Shown here one piece after another: positions 8,380-16,044 of a DNA stretch of 64,000 bases. The translations under genes were made by a program, and so were the position numbers. The stretch is taken from NCBI RefSeq assembly GCF_040436405.1, contig NZ_AP031575.1:1368501-1432500 (forward strand). The letters are read 5' to 3'. Below the pieces are notes generated by a model, which saw only the letters and a program-made list of their open reading frames with translations, made no database searches and was not told where the DNA came from. Positions within the stretch are counted from its first letter, which is position 1, and each line of letters starts with the position of its first letter. The stretch is from Marinomonas sp. THO17 (GTDB lineage: Bacteria > Pseudomonadota > Gammaproteobacteria > Pseudomonadales > Marinomonadaceae).

Positions 8380-9303
8380 ATGGAATCTAAGCACCTTATT
8401 TATTTATCAACCATTTTGGACAAAGGTTCGATCAGTGCGGCGGCCGAATTTCTGAATGTCGCTCAACCTACTTTAACCCGAGCTATGGCCACCTTAGAAA
8501 TGCAAGCTGGCACGCAGCTTTTCACTCGTAGTCGTTTTGGTGTTACCAGCACTGTGGTTGGTGAGTCTTTAGCCAGAGAAGGTCGCGCTATTAGTCGACG
8601 ACTTAACGCAGCAAACGAACAAGTCTCCCGCTTTAAATTAGGCATAAAACAAAATCTTCGCATTGCTTCAGGCTCGCTGCTAGGAATGGGAGTGTTACCC
8701 AAGATCATTGATCGAATGATAGAACAACACCCAGAGGTTTCCCTAACCATCACCTGCTTAAACCCTTCCATAGCCATTGAGGGCTTATTGGATGATCAAT
8801 TTGATATTGTGATTGCCCCGCAATCTTCTGATCGAAACACCAGCAGCCTTCATCATGAACTGATCAAACAAGACAAAATCGGTATTTTTTGTGGTCAACA
8901 ACATCCCCTCGCCTCAAGAAAAAACATCCAAATTGAAGACTTTATGTCACTCGATTGGTTAAGTTTAGGCATTGCCTCATATTTCGAGCAACAAACCACA
9001 GAAATGCTCTCTTCCTACGGCATTCACGGGGCAAGAACCAAGGCGGTATTTCGCAACGATGCTTATATGCTCATAAAAATGCTGGCTTCTGGGCGCTATC
9101 TAGCCGCTCTTCCACACTTCCCTGTTACAGTAATTAAAGAAGCCTTTGCTATCAAAGAAATTCAATTAGAGGGAATTCAAGCGGTTTCAAGAGACTTGTA
9201 CTTATGGTGTATTGAGTCGTTAAAAGACCAAGCTGCTTTTACCTCATTTAAAAACATAGCAACTGACGTTTTTGAAGAACTTGCCTTGCCCATTAAACCA
9301 TAA
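8380..9303 (+). CDS. LysR-type transcriptional regulator
   Basis: 307 residues. N-terminal helix-turn-helix at residues 3-62 (LIYLSTILDKGSISAAAEFL, VAQPTLTRAMATLE), then the effector-binding domain (RIASGSLLGMGVLPKIID, FDIVIAPQSS). It starts 24 bases after the SulP stop on the same strand, so it is probably co-transcribed with it and regulates the divergent TRAP-sulfatase genes and SulP through the dyads at 6376-6436. Effector unknown. Confidence 0.9.
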   Translation: MESKHLIYLSTILDKGSISAAAEFLNVAQPTLTRAMATLEMQAGTQLFTRSRFGVTSTVVGESLAREGRAISRRLNAANEQVSRFKLGIKQNLRIASGSLLGMGVLPKIIDRMIEQHPEVSLTITCLNPSIAIEGLLDDQFDIVIAPQSSDRNTSSLHHELIKQDKIGIFCGQQHPLASRKNIQIEDFMSLDWLSLGIASYFEQQTTEMLSSYGIHGARTKAVFRNDAYMLIKMLASGRYLAALPHFPVTVIKEAFAIKEIQLEGIQAVSRDLYLWCIESLKDQAAFTSFKNIATDVFEELALPIKP

Positions 9304-9308
9304 AAAAA

Positions 9309-9333
9309 ACCGCCATTACTGGCGGTCAAAAAA
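9309..9333 (+). terminator. Terminator after SulP-LysR pair
   Basis: ACCGCC (9309-9314), six-base loop, GGCGGT (9321-9326), then CAAAAAA; preceded by an A-run so it may act in both directions. The T-run is poor on the plus strand, good on the minus strand. Confidence 0.55.
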
Positions 9334-9471
9334 CCGAAGCTTTCTTTAAAAGTAAGCTCGGCTAGGGTAGACATTGAACCTTGCAGGAAAAGGCCAATAT
9401 CTTGAGCAAAATGGCTAAAAATGTCTGTCTAAGATGGATCTTGTTCAATATCACGGTGAAATAGAAAGTTG

Positions 9472-9552
9472 CTAATATGAGATATGAGACGCCGTATTCG
9501 TTGCGGCAAAACTGAAAGTACCAGCAAAAGCATAAGTTTTTAGTAGATTCAT
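9472..9552 (-). pseudogene. 26-residue signal-peptide stub, probable remnant of a secreted-protein gene
   Basis: An ATG (9550-9552) follows a strong AAGAGGAGAG ribosome site and opens MNLLKTYAFAGTFSFAATNT, a plausible signal peptide, but the frame stops after 26 residues (TAG at 9472-9474). No continuation was recognised downstream. A well-made translation start with a palindromic operator in front of it, and no gene behind it, suggests that the start region of a periplasmic binding protein survived a deletion. It could instead be a genuine small peptide. Confidence 0.4.
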
Positions 9553-9570
9553 AGTGTCACTCTCCTCTTA

Positions 9571-9586
9571 AAACCAATATTGGTTT
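9571..9586. promoter_or_regulatory. 16-bp perfect palindrome upstream of the 26-residue stub
   Basis: AAACCAATATTGGTTT is self-complementary over 16 bp and lies about 18 bp before the stub's start codon, where a repressor operator would sit. The LacI-type regulator encoded at 9891 is a natural candidate binder; this is inference. Confidence 0.45.
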
Positions 9587-9890
9587 CAATTTATTTATTA
9601 TTTTTATTCCAAACCCTGTGAAGAAGTGACCATTGCGATCACAAACGAATACTAGAGCGAAAAAGTCATTAAGATCAACATCATTTTGATAAAAAATTAA
9701 CGCATTGCTTTTCATTTATGATAAAAACATATCAAATTTGATTTCAAGCTTTCTTTTATTGGATACTAGACAGGCAAGTTAAAAAGCAAACAGTAGCTTA
9801 CTATCTCAAAATCGAATAGGCTCAATGCCATAGTTAGGCGCTAACCTGTTGTTATTGGTAGCAGCCAGTTGATTAATTTCCAGAGGCATA
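9587..9890. other. AT-rich gene-free stretch before lacI-type gene
   Basis: No gene was recognised. The stretch is AT-rich and holds the perfect palindrome ATCAAATTTGAT (9731-9742) and an ATCAA-N7-TTGAT dyad at about 9674-9691, possible regulator sites for the LacI-type gene that follows. The LacI gene's ribosome site AGAGG is at its right end. Confidence 0.5.
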
Positions 9891-10919
9891 ATGAATTCCA
9901 TACTCAAAAAAGCCACTTTAAAAGAAGTCGCCAATAAGGCAGGGGTAAGCATCGCCACGGTAGATCGTGTTATCACTAAGCGAGCAAAAGTTAGCCCACA
10001 CACTAAAGAGAAGGTATTGGCCGTCATTGAGGAGCTGGCGCAACAACACACCCACCACCCAATCTCGCAAAAAGAACTCAAACTGGGCGTCATCATTGAA
10101 TCGGGGGCGACTTTTATCGAGGCCCTATCGCAAACCATTGAGCATGCCAAAATACATTTTGCAGAACAAAAGATACAACTGGAATGTCTTGCTATAGTAG
10201 ACTTCGATCTAAGCCACTTCCTACAACAACTCAAACAATATGCTGAACAGTTTGATGGCTTAATTGTTTTATCCCGTGAATTACCGCAAATTGTCTCCAC
10301 TATTAATAAGCTGGTTGAACAAGGCACGCCAGTGGTCACCTTAACTTCTGACTTAAATAACTGCACACGACTGTCTCACGCTGGCACTAATCAAATCAGC
10401 GCTGGTCGTACAGCAGGCACCTTGATGGGACATTACCTAAACAAGATGCAAGGAGATATTTTGCTGGTGATGAGTGCCACCTACACCACACAATATGAAC
10501 GTGAATTGGGCTTTCGTAGCGTGTTGCGCAATAAGTTTCCGAATCTTAGAATTCGCGAAGCCATCAAAAATAACGATTCAGATGAAGACAGTTATATCGC
10601 CATTTGCAGAGAAGTCGATACCAATAGCATACCACTGGGCATCTATAATACCTCTGGTGGTAATGCCGGTATTGCCAAAGCATTGCGCGAAAAAGGCTTG
10701 GATCATGACATCGTCTTTATTGCCCATGAGCTAAACAAGGTAACCAAAAACCTATTATTGGAAGATACCATAGACATCATTATTGATCAGAACTTAGAAG
10801 AAAACGTCCACAATGCGGTGACACTGTTAGGACATTATTTGCGCACTGGTGAAACGCTAACAATAAAAACCCCTTTCCCAACCATAATCACCAAAGAAAA
10901 CATTGGCTTTATCCCTTAA
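9891..10919 (+). CDS. LacI-family transcriptional regulator
   Basis: 342 residues, normal for LacI. The N-terminal DNA-binding domain is clear (LKEVANKAGVSIATVDRVIT at residues 9-28, hinge helix region to about 60) followed by a periplasmic-binding-like sugar domain (KLGVIIESGATFIEAL, later SAGRTAGTLMGHYL). The ATVDRV variant of the recognition helix is typical of the branch with a Peripla_BP_4-like effector domain that usually senses sugars or sugar derivatives. Start chosen at the ATG after AGAGG. It faces a convergent hydroxypyruvate-isomerase-like gene; a sugar transporter expected beside such a regulator is missing, and a signal-peptide stub remains at 9472-9552. Confidence 0.9.
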   Translation: MNSILKKATLKEVANKAGVSIATVDRVITKRAKVSPHTKEKVLAVIEELAQQHTHHPISQKELKLGVIIESGATFIEALSQTIEHAKIHFAEQKIQLECLAIVDFDLSHFLQQLKQYAEQFDGLIVLSRELPQIVSTINKLVEQGTPVVTLTSDLNNCTRLSHAGTNQISAGRTAGTLMGHYLNKMQGDILLVMSATYTTQYERELGFRSVLRNKFPNLRIREAIKNNDSDEDSYIAICREVDTNSIPLGIYNTSGGNAGIAKALREKGLDHDIVFIAHELNKVTKNLLLEDTIDIIIDQNLEENVHNAVTLLGHYLRTGETLTIKTPFPTIITKENIGFIP

Positions 10920-10958
10920 TCTTCCAAGATAAACCAGAATAGAAAAATCAAAATCAAT

Positions 10959-10986
10959 AAAAAAGCTCGCAAATGCGAGCTTTTTT
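10959..10986. terminator. Bidirectional terminator between lacI-type and isomerase-like genes
   Basis: AAAAAAGCTCGC-AAAT-GCGAGCTTTTTT, a perfect stem with A- and T-runs on both sides, between two convergent genes. Confidence 0.85.
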
Positions 10987-10999
10987 ACTTCATTTATCC

Positions 11000-11770
11000 C
11001 TAATTAAAGGCTTTTTCAAAGCGTTCTAATGCTAAAGCAGAATCACTGGATGGGAAACCTTCAAAACCAATTACGCCCTGATAGCCAATTTTGCGCAAAT
11101 GCTGAGCGATGGCTGGGTAATTCATCTCCCCAGTACCTGGCTCTTGACGACCTGGCACATCGGCAATTTGAATCTCACCAATGTGTGGTAAGTAGCGAGT
11201 CAAAGAATCTAGGATGTTGCCTTCGTCAATTTGCTGGTGATACAAATCCAACATCATTTTCAAATTTGGATGATTCACTTCGGATACTAGGGTAAAAACA
11301 TCTTCTGCGGTTGCGAAAGGTGTCCCAGGATGATCGACTTTTAAATTGAGGTTTTCCAGTACGAACATAACATCGTTCTTCGCACCTATCTCAGCAATTT
11401 CAGACAATACTTTATAAGCCTTAATCCAGTCTCGACCCGATACAAGAAGACGTGGATTAACTGGCAAGCCTTTATTATCAAGGCCTGTACCATGCAAATT
11501 AAGACGTGGTACACCCAATTTCTTTGCTGCTGCAACCGATTCATGAATGGTCGCAATTAAACGATCACTGTTCTCTAGGAAGTCACCTTCAATGTAACCT
11601 GTCATGGATGAGAACTCGACACCAGTGGCCGCTAACGCATCTATATCATGATTGGTCCAATCCCATAACTCTGGCAGAAAACCCAGTTCAGAGATCTTTT
11701 TCACCCTTTCTACAATAGACAGATCGGTGAACATGGTCTCTGAACAGCAGGACAGAGTGAATTTTTCCAT
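11000..11770 (-). CDS. Hydroxypyruvate isomerase-like TIM-barrel protein
   Basis: 256 residues from the ATG at 11768-11770, which is preceded by AGAGG at eight bases; a longer frame starts at 11806 without a ribosome site. The fold is the AP-endonuclease-2/xylose-isomerase-like TIM barrel. Features shared with E. coli Hyi are FVLENLNLKVDHPG, MMLDLYHQQIDEGN and QIADVPGRQEPGTGEMNY, which carry the metal and substrate residues. Hyi-type enzymes interconvert hydroxypyruvate and tartronate semialdehyde; relatives act on other 2-oxo-sugars or ketoses. The convergent LacI-type regulator suggests a sugar or polyol pathway, but no partner enzymes or transporter are next to it. Confidence 0.8.
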   Translation of the reverse strand: MEKFTLSCCSETMFTDLSIVERVKKISELGFLPELWDWTNHDIDALAATGVEFSSMTGYIEGDFLENSDRLIATIHESVAAAKKLGVPRLNLHGTGLDNKGLPVNPRLLVSGRDWIKAYKVLSEIAEIGAKNDVMFVLENLNLKVDHPGTPFATAEDVFTLVSEVNHPNLKMMLDLYHQQIDEGNILDSLTRYLPHIGEIQIADVPGRQEPGTGEMNYPAIAQHLRKIGYQGVIGFEGFPSSDSALALERFEKAFN

Positions 11771-12135
11771 AGGTATTACCTCTTCTAAGCGTTTAACATC
11801 GTACAAAAAACTTGTGACAATCGCTCATATGAAAAGATGCTTGAGGATCAAACAGCATATCAGGTGATGGTTTATCAAAACCAATTTGCCCAAAACACAA
11901 TGATGAACAAGCTGACGCTTTTACGACTAGTTTTCATATTTTTATTGTCATAGTGGTAACAAGCTACACTGGGTGCAAGCTGATTGCTGTCGAGTATGCA
12001 ATCTTGCCCTAAATCAAGTCAATCATTTTGATGTTATTTTTATCAAAAAGATAATTTAAAAAAACCTACCTTTAACATGGTGCCAAAGCTTGCCTTTCAT
12101 CAGGGCTAAAAACTCTGTAACAATAAAGCTCAATA
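11771..12135. other. Gene-free stretch upstream of isomerase-like gene
   Basis: No intact gene. It contains a dyad TTTTGAT-N9-ATCAAAA (12026-12048) resembling the TTGAT/ATCAA palindromes before the LacI-type gene, which may be the regulator's operator on this side. On the minus strand a short open frame (about 12057-12240) encodes one hydrophobic helix (MVILSLLSFIVTEFLALMKG) but lies over integrase debris and is probably fortuitous. Confidence 0.5.
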
Positions 12136-12405
12136 ACGACAAAATAACCATAGTGATCTCAATGCTGTAGACAAGCGCCCAGCTTGGCTTTGTATGCGTT
12201 AGTGATGGCCCTATGCCTTGTGTAAAGTGTGAGAGCCGTCATTCTCTGGCAGGCCGATATCCTTGCACCATATCCTTACCAGCCTCTTCACTGCGGCAAG
12301 GCTAAGGGCTTTGTTACGCCTTTGGGATCGTGCTTTTTAGGGTGGAAAGAGAGCCTGCTTTGAAGTGATTTTCCAGTGATATGGTTCATCACAGCTGATC
12401 TGCAC
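12136..12405 (-). pseudogene. Degenerate tyrosine recombinase (integrase) fragment
   Basis: Minus-strand frame reading from about 12405 leftward gives ALFPP, stop (12337-12339), then KARSQRRNKALSLAAVKRLV, RIWCKDIGLPENDGSHTLHK, A, stop (12211-12213), GHH, stop (12199-12201), RIQSQA. This matches the catalytic half of short phage-type tyrosine recombinases, where K-LS--V--LV--WC---GL----SH-LRKT-GYH-R is the region of the catalytic Arg and HxxR. Here the Arg in LRKT is His, a Trp/Gln pair became stop codons, and no N-terminal half was found. It is therefore dead. It lies directly behind the parDE locus and 0.8 kb from tRNA-Leu. Confidence 0.65.
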
Positions 12406-12431
12406 CTTACTGTGTAAGGTTTAATAAGGGG

Positions 12432-12739
12432 TTAACAGGGGCGGGATAAACGACTTCGGATGTCCATTGCTTCATGCAAGATACGCACAATGAAAATGTC
12501 AGTCTTTCGCTGGCGGTAAAAGATAGTGTGATGTTTATGCTCAAATCGACGGAAACAACTTTTATCTCATCACAGGCTCTGCCTATGTCGGGGGAATCGA
12601 CAAGCCTGCCGATGGCATGTTTAAGCCCTGCATCATAGCTATCTGCTTGTTTTTGCCCCCATGTGCGAGCACTATAGAGGTAAATATCTATCAAATCTTG
12701 TTCGGCGAGCTTCGAGTAGGTGTGAGTTTTATTCGCCAT
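12432..12739 (-). pseudogene. parE: parE-like toxin gene with a frameshift
   Basis: The first ~60 residues are a normal ParE/RelE toxin start (KLAEQDLIDIYLYSARTWG, GLKHAIGRLVDSPDIGRACD). At the AAAA run near 12558-12561 the frame is lost: the original frame runs on as unrelated sequence to 12407, whereas the -1 frame continues SCFRRFEHKHHTIFYRQRK, TDIFIVRILHEAMDIRSRL and stops at 12432-12434. That is exactly the expected ParE C-terminus, giving 102 residues if one A were restored. The toxin is thus either inactivated by loss of one A, made by -1 slippage, or a sequencing error. Its start overlaps the parD end by 11 bases, normal for this operon. Confidence 0.8.
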
Positions 12740-12983
12740 TTAGCTCTGCTTTGGCTTTAGCAATAATTTGCTCATGCGTAAGGGCACTTTCACCACTCTC
12801 TTCTCCAGCCCGAAGAGCTTGGCGCAAGGTTTCAAGCTTGGTTTGGTACTCCGCTTCTTGTTCTTCTAACAAGCGTAAGCCTGCACGTACTGCCTCACTC
12901 GCATTACGGTAGCGGCCTGTTTCTTTCAATTCCGATAAAAAATTGGTGAAATGTTCACCTAAATCAATGCTGGTCGTTGCCAT
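12729..12983 (-). CDS. parD: ParD-family antitoxin
   Basis: 84 residues from the ATG at 12981-12983 (AGAGG at eight bases; the in-frame TTG six bases before is not needed). MATTSIDLGEHFTNFL opens a ribbon-helix-helix domain, with RNASEAVRAGLRLLEEQEAE as the conserved ParD helix, and an acidic C-terminal tail that would wrap the ParE toxin. It is the first gene of a parD-parE operon and should autorepress through the inverted repeat at 13008-13030. The toxin is frameshifted while the antitoxin is intact, which is the expected order of decay. Confidence 0.88.
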   Translation of the reverse strand: MATTSIDLGEHFTNFLSELKETGRYRNASEAVRAGLRLLEEQEAEYQTKLETLRQALRAGEESGESALTHEQIIAKAKAELNGE

Positions 12984-13007
12984 AATCAAAACCTCTCGTT
13001 TCCATTA

Positions 13008-13030
13008 AAACTACTAATATTTAGTAGTTT
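13008..13030. promoter_or_regulatory. parDE operator candidate
   Basis: AAACTACTAA-TAT-TTAGTAGTTT, a perfect 10-bp inverted repeat 25 bp upstream of parD, where the ParD dimer normally binds its own promoter. Confidence 0.7.
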
Positions 13031-13213
13031 AGTCAATTTTGAGTGACGGTGAAGCCATTTGTGTGCACTCACTGTGATTCATTCTCAAAAATGGTGCTGA
13101 GCTTTGGAATAGATAAACACCAAAAATGGAAAAGAAGGCAAACAGAAAGAATATTAATAGGCGCTAAAAGTTAGATATTGCAAGAGATGGGAGGCTTTAG
13201 GAAAATATGGGCA

Positions 13214-13238
13214 TAAAAAAGGCACCATAAATGGTGCC
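13214..13238 (-). terminator. Terminator of the tRNA operon, overlapping tRNA-Leu 3' end
   Basis: On the minus strand GGCACCAT-TT-ATGGTGCC is followed by TTTTTT. The 5' arm of the stem uses the last bases of tRNA-Leu including the encoded CCA (13232-13238), so terminator folding and tRNA acceptor pairing compete. Confidence 0.8.
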
Positions 13239-13318
13239 CGGGACCGGAATCGAACCGGTACGATATTTCTATCGCAAGATTTTAAGTCTTGTGTGTCTAC
13301 CAATTTCACCACCCGGGC
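13232..13318 (-). tRNA. tRNA-Leu (anticodon UAA)
   Basis: 87 bases; acceptor GCCCGGG pairs with CCCGGGC, T-loop GGTTCGATTCC, long variable arm typical of class II Leu tRNA, anticodon TAA in GACTTAAAATC, CCA encoded. It is the last of three tRNAs after pgsA, the same order as glyW-cysT-leuZ of E. coli. Remains of a mobile element lie just downstream. Confidence 0.95.
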
Positions 13319-13327
13319 AATCTGATA

Positions 13328-13401
13328 TGGAGGCCGGAGTCGGAATCGAACCGGCGTACACGGAGTTGCAGTCCGCTGCATGACCACTCTGCCATCCGGC
13401 C
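13328..13401 (-). tRNA. tRNA-Cys (anticodon GCA)
   Basis: 74 bases; acceptor GGCCGGA/TCCGGCC, anticodon loop CTGCAAC, T-loop GGTTCGATTCC, CCA encoded. Middle tRNA of the Gly-Cys-Leu cluster. Confidence 0.95.
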
Positions 13402-13422
13402 TTTATCAGACGTCTTAAGAAA

Positions 13423-13497
13423 TGGAGCGGGAAACGAGGCTCGAACTCGCGACCCCAACCTTGGCAAGGTTGTGCTCTACCACTGAGCTATTCCCGC
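13423..13497 (-). tRNA. tRNA-Gly (anticodon GCC)
   Basis: 75 bases; acceptor GCGGGAA/TTCCCGC, anticodon loop TTGCCAA, T-loop AGTTCGAGCCT, CCA encoded. First tRNA downstream of pgsA. Confidence 0.95.
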
Positions 13498-13593
13498 GTC
13501 TCAAAAGACGGTGCTTATTCTATGTATTTGAGCTTTCACGTCAAGGAAAATTTCTAAATAAATAACTAACTTAGACACTTTTCTCTATTCTGA

Positions 13594-14154
13594 TTAGTTT
13601 TCGCTCGATTCCTTCGCCATGAGTTCTGGCCAAGCGGCTTTCAAATAAACATACATAGACCAAAGAGTAAGTAAGGCAGCAGCAATCAAAACCCCTTCAC
13701 CCAAATGCGCAATTGGGCTATCAGGACGAGAGCCAAGCAGAATAAAGATGGCCAACATCTGCATGGCCGTTTTTAGTTTGCCAATATAAGACACTGCCAC
13801 ACTGGCACGCTTACCCATTTCCGCCATCCATTCACGCAATGCGGAAATGACAATTTCTCGCCCCACAATGACGGCACTGGCAAGGGTCATCAATGGATTG
13901 GCGTAACTGGCCACCAACAACACCAAGGCAATAGACACCATAAGTTTGTCGGCCACTGGATCAAAGAAAGCACCGAATGCTGATGTCTGATTGAGCTTAC
14001 GTGCCAAATAGCCGTCTAACCAGTCAGTAATGGCCGCCAAAGCAAAGATAATGGCACAGGTATAATAACGCCCTTCCCAAGGCAAATAATAAATAATCGC
14101 CAGTACTGGAATCATCAAAATACGGATAGACGTCAGTATGTTTGGTATGTTCAT
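13594..14154 (-). CDS. pgsA: CDP-diacylglycerol-glycerol-3-phosphate 3-phosphatidyltransferase
   Basis: 186 residues from the ATG at 14152-14154. It catalyses the committed step of phosphatidylglycerol and cardiolipin synthesis in the inner membrane. The CDP-alcohol phosphotransferase motif is complete: TDWLDGYLARKLNQTSAFG followed by FFDPVADK, matching D-x2-D-G-x2-A-R-x8-G-x3-D-x3-D. Several hydrophobic helices and the MNIPNILTSIRILMIP start agree with the family. It lies downstream of uvrC and upstream of three tRNAs, as in E. coli. Confidence 0.96.
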   Translation of the reverse strand: MNIPNILTSIRILMIPVLAIIYYLPWEGRYYTCAIIFALAAITDWLDGYLARKLNQTSAFGAFFDPVADKLMVSIALVLLVASYANPLMTLASAVIVGREIVISALREWMAEMGKRASVAVSYIGKLKTAMQMLAIFILLGSRPDSPIAHLGEGVLIAAALLTLWSMYVYLKAAWPELMAKESSEN

Positions 14155-14205
14155 TCTCAATCCAATTTATATGAGGACACAGATGCCCAGTAAAACAAAG
14201 GGTTA

Positions 14206-16029
14206 TTAACTTTTATGTAGATGCAGATAAATTTCTTCCGCTTTTTTAGCACTAATGCCTTTTACTTTCGCTATGTCTTCCTGACTGGCAGATAACAACT
14301 CTTGATACCCTCCAAAAGCTGTCAGTAATTCTTTGCGTCGATTTGGTCCGATACCAGGAATGTCTTCGAGTACTGAATGACGTCGTTTTTTATCACGACG
14401 TCGGCGGTGACTCTTCACCGCAAAACGGTGTGCTTCATCACGAATATGTTGAATCAAATGCAATGCTGCTGAATCTGGTGGCAACACCACTTCCTCTTCT
14501 TTTGAGCCTATGTATAAGGTTTCTAAACCGGGCTTACGCGTATCTCCCTTGGCTACCCCCAAGAGGAAAATATCCACCAGCCCAAGTTCGGCCAACACGG
14601 CTTCCGCTTGACTCAATTGCCCTTTACCACCGTCAATCAAGAGCACATCTGGCGCGGGGTTTTCACCACTTTTCACCCGTTTATAACGACGCGTTAGGGC
14701 TTGTTTCATGGCGGCATAATCATCACCCGCTTCCACCCCTTCAATATTGAATGAGCGGTAGCGTTTCTTATCTGGTCCTTCTGGCCCAAACACCACACAA
14801 GAAGCCACCGTTGCTTCACCACTGGAATGACTAATATCGAAACATTCCATATGAGCAGGCGGTTCTGCAAAGCCTAACAATTTTTGCAAAGCAGTTATAC
14901 GGCTAAAGTGGTTTCTTTTGTCGGTTAATCGCGCTTGTAAGCCTTGCTCGGCATTTAATTTCGCCAAATCTAACCAGCGCGCCCTTTGGCCACGTACATT
15001 GGCAGTAATTTCTATTTTTTTGCCTGTGGTCTCCAAAATGCCTTCCACCAAGGCATCAAGGTCCTCTACTTCATGACTTAGAATCAAGGCTTTGGGCAAT
15101 TCCTGTGCACCACCTAAGTAAAACTGCGCAATAAAGGATGACAACAACTCCCCTGCCGATATTTCCAATGGCATTTTGGGATAATGACTCTTACTGCCCA
15201 CCACTTTACCGTTACGCACCATCATCACATGCACACACAAACCACCAGGCTGAATGATGGAGGCTAAAATATCGGCTTCGCCGGATTGCCCATGAACATG
15301 CTGCTGCTCTTGAATATGCTTGAGTTGAATCATTTGGTCACGCAGCTCAGCCGCCCGCTCAAATTCCATTTCTTCAGCCGCTTGATGCATCTGAGTCGAA
15401 ATCTCAGCCGTCAGTTCTTTATTGCGGCCTTGCAGAAACATTTTAGCGTGACGCACATCCGCATCGTATTCTTCGTCGCTAATTAAGCCGACACAGGGAC
15501 CAGAACAACGCTTAATTTGGTATTGCAAACAAGGACGTGAACGATTGGCATAGGTGCTGTCTTCGCATTGTCGCACCTTAAATACCTTCTGCATGGTATT
15601 TAGGCTTTCTCTTACCGCTGTGCCACTTGGGAATGGACCAAATAATGTCCCCTGCTTAGATTTATCACCACGACGAAACAATAATGCAGGATGCCGATGA
15701 CTCGAAAGCAAAATATAGGGGTAAGATTTATCATCCCTAAGTAAGATGTTATAAGGTGGTCTATGCTGCTTAATCAGGGTTTGCTCAAGCAACAGGGCTT
15801 CGGTTTCACTCTTGGTAACGGCAATTTCAATATGGTGAATACGACTCACCAAGGCCATGGTTTTAGTGGTTAAGCCGGTGGCACGAAAATAACTGGCAAC
15901 ACGGTTTTTAAGGTTTTTGGCTTTACCGACATACAAGAGCTCACCTTGACCATCATACATGCGATACACGCCTGGGCGCGTTGTCAAATGAGAGACAAAG
16001 TGTTTTGCATCAAATTCTGAATGGCTCAA
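14206..16029 (-). CDS. uvrC: Excinuclease ABC subunit C
   Basis: 607 residues. UvrC makes both incisions in nucleotide excision repair. An N-terminal GIY-YIG nuclease (GVYRMYDGQGELLYVGKAKN), a Cys-containing linker (CLQYQIKRCSGPC), a UVR motif (EFERAAELRDQMIQLK), the RNase-H-like C-terminal nuclease (HMECFDISHSSGEATVAS, LLIDGGKGQL) and two helix-hairpin-helices (LEDIPGIGPNRRKELL, KVKGISAKKAEEIY) are all visible. The start is a TTG with GAGG five bases upstream, and MSHSEFDAKHF matches the family N-terminus. Between gacA and pgsA. Confidence 0.96.
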   Translation of the reverse strand: MSHSEFDAKHFVSHLTTRPGVYRMYDGQGELLYVGKAKNLKNRVASYFRATGLTTKTMALVSRIHHIEIAVTKSETEALLLEQTLIKQHRPPYNILLRDDKSYPYILLSSHRHPALLFRRGDKSKQGTLFGPFPSGTAVRESLNTMQKVFKVRQCEDSTYANRSRPCLQYQIKRCSGPCVGLISDEEYDADVRHAKMFLQGRNKELTAEISTQMHQAAEEMEFERAAELRDQMIQLKHIQEQQHVHGQSGEADILASIIQPGGLCVHVMMVRNGKVVGSKSHYPKMPLEISAGELLSSFIAQFYLGGAQELPKALILSHEVEDLDALVEGILETTGKKIEITANVRGQRARWLDLAKLNAEQGLQARLTDKRNHFSRITALQKLLGFAEPPAHMECFDISHSSGEATVASCVVFGPEGPDKKRYRSFNIEGVEAGDDYAAMKQALTRRYKRVKSGENPAPDVLLIDGGKGQLSQAEAVLAELGLVDIFLLGVAKGDTRKPGLETLYIGSKEEEVVLPPDSAALHLIQHIRDEAHRFAVKSHRRRRDKKRRHSVLEDIPGIGPNRRKELLTAFGGYQELLSASQEDIAKVKGISAKKAEEIYLHLHKS

Positions 16030-16044
16030 ACCAACCTCGTTGAC

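Noticed and set aside
12077-12084. ATGGTGCC resembling the tRNA-Leu 3' end, a possible attachment-site copy
   Set aside because: Only 8 bases match, too short to claim an attR site.
12057-12240. Short minus-strand frame with one membrane helix
   Set aside because: Lies over the degenerate integrase in another frame and has no ribosome site; judged fortuitous.
13154-13486. Open frames over the tRNA cluster
   Set aside because: They are translations of tRNA-Leu, tRNA-Cys and tRNA-Gly sequence on either strand.
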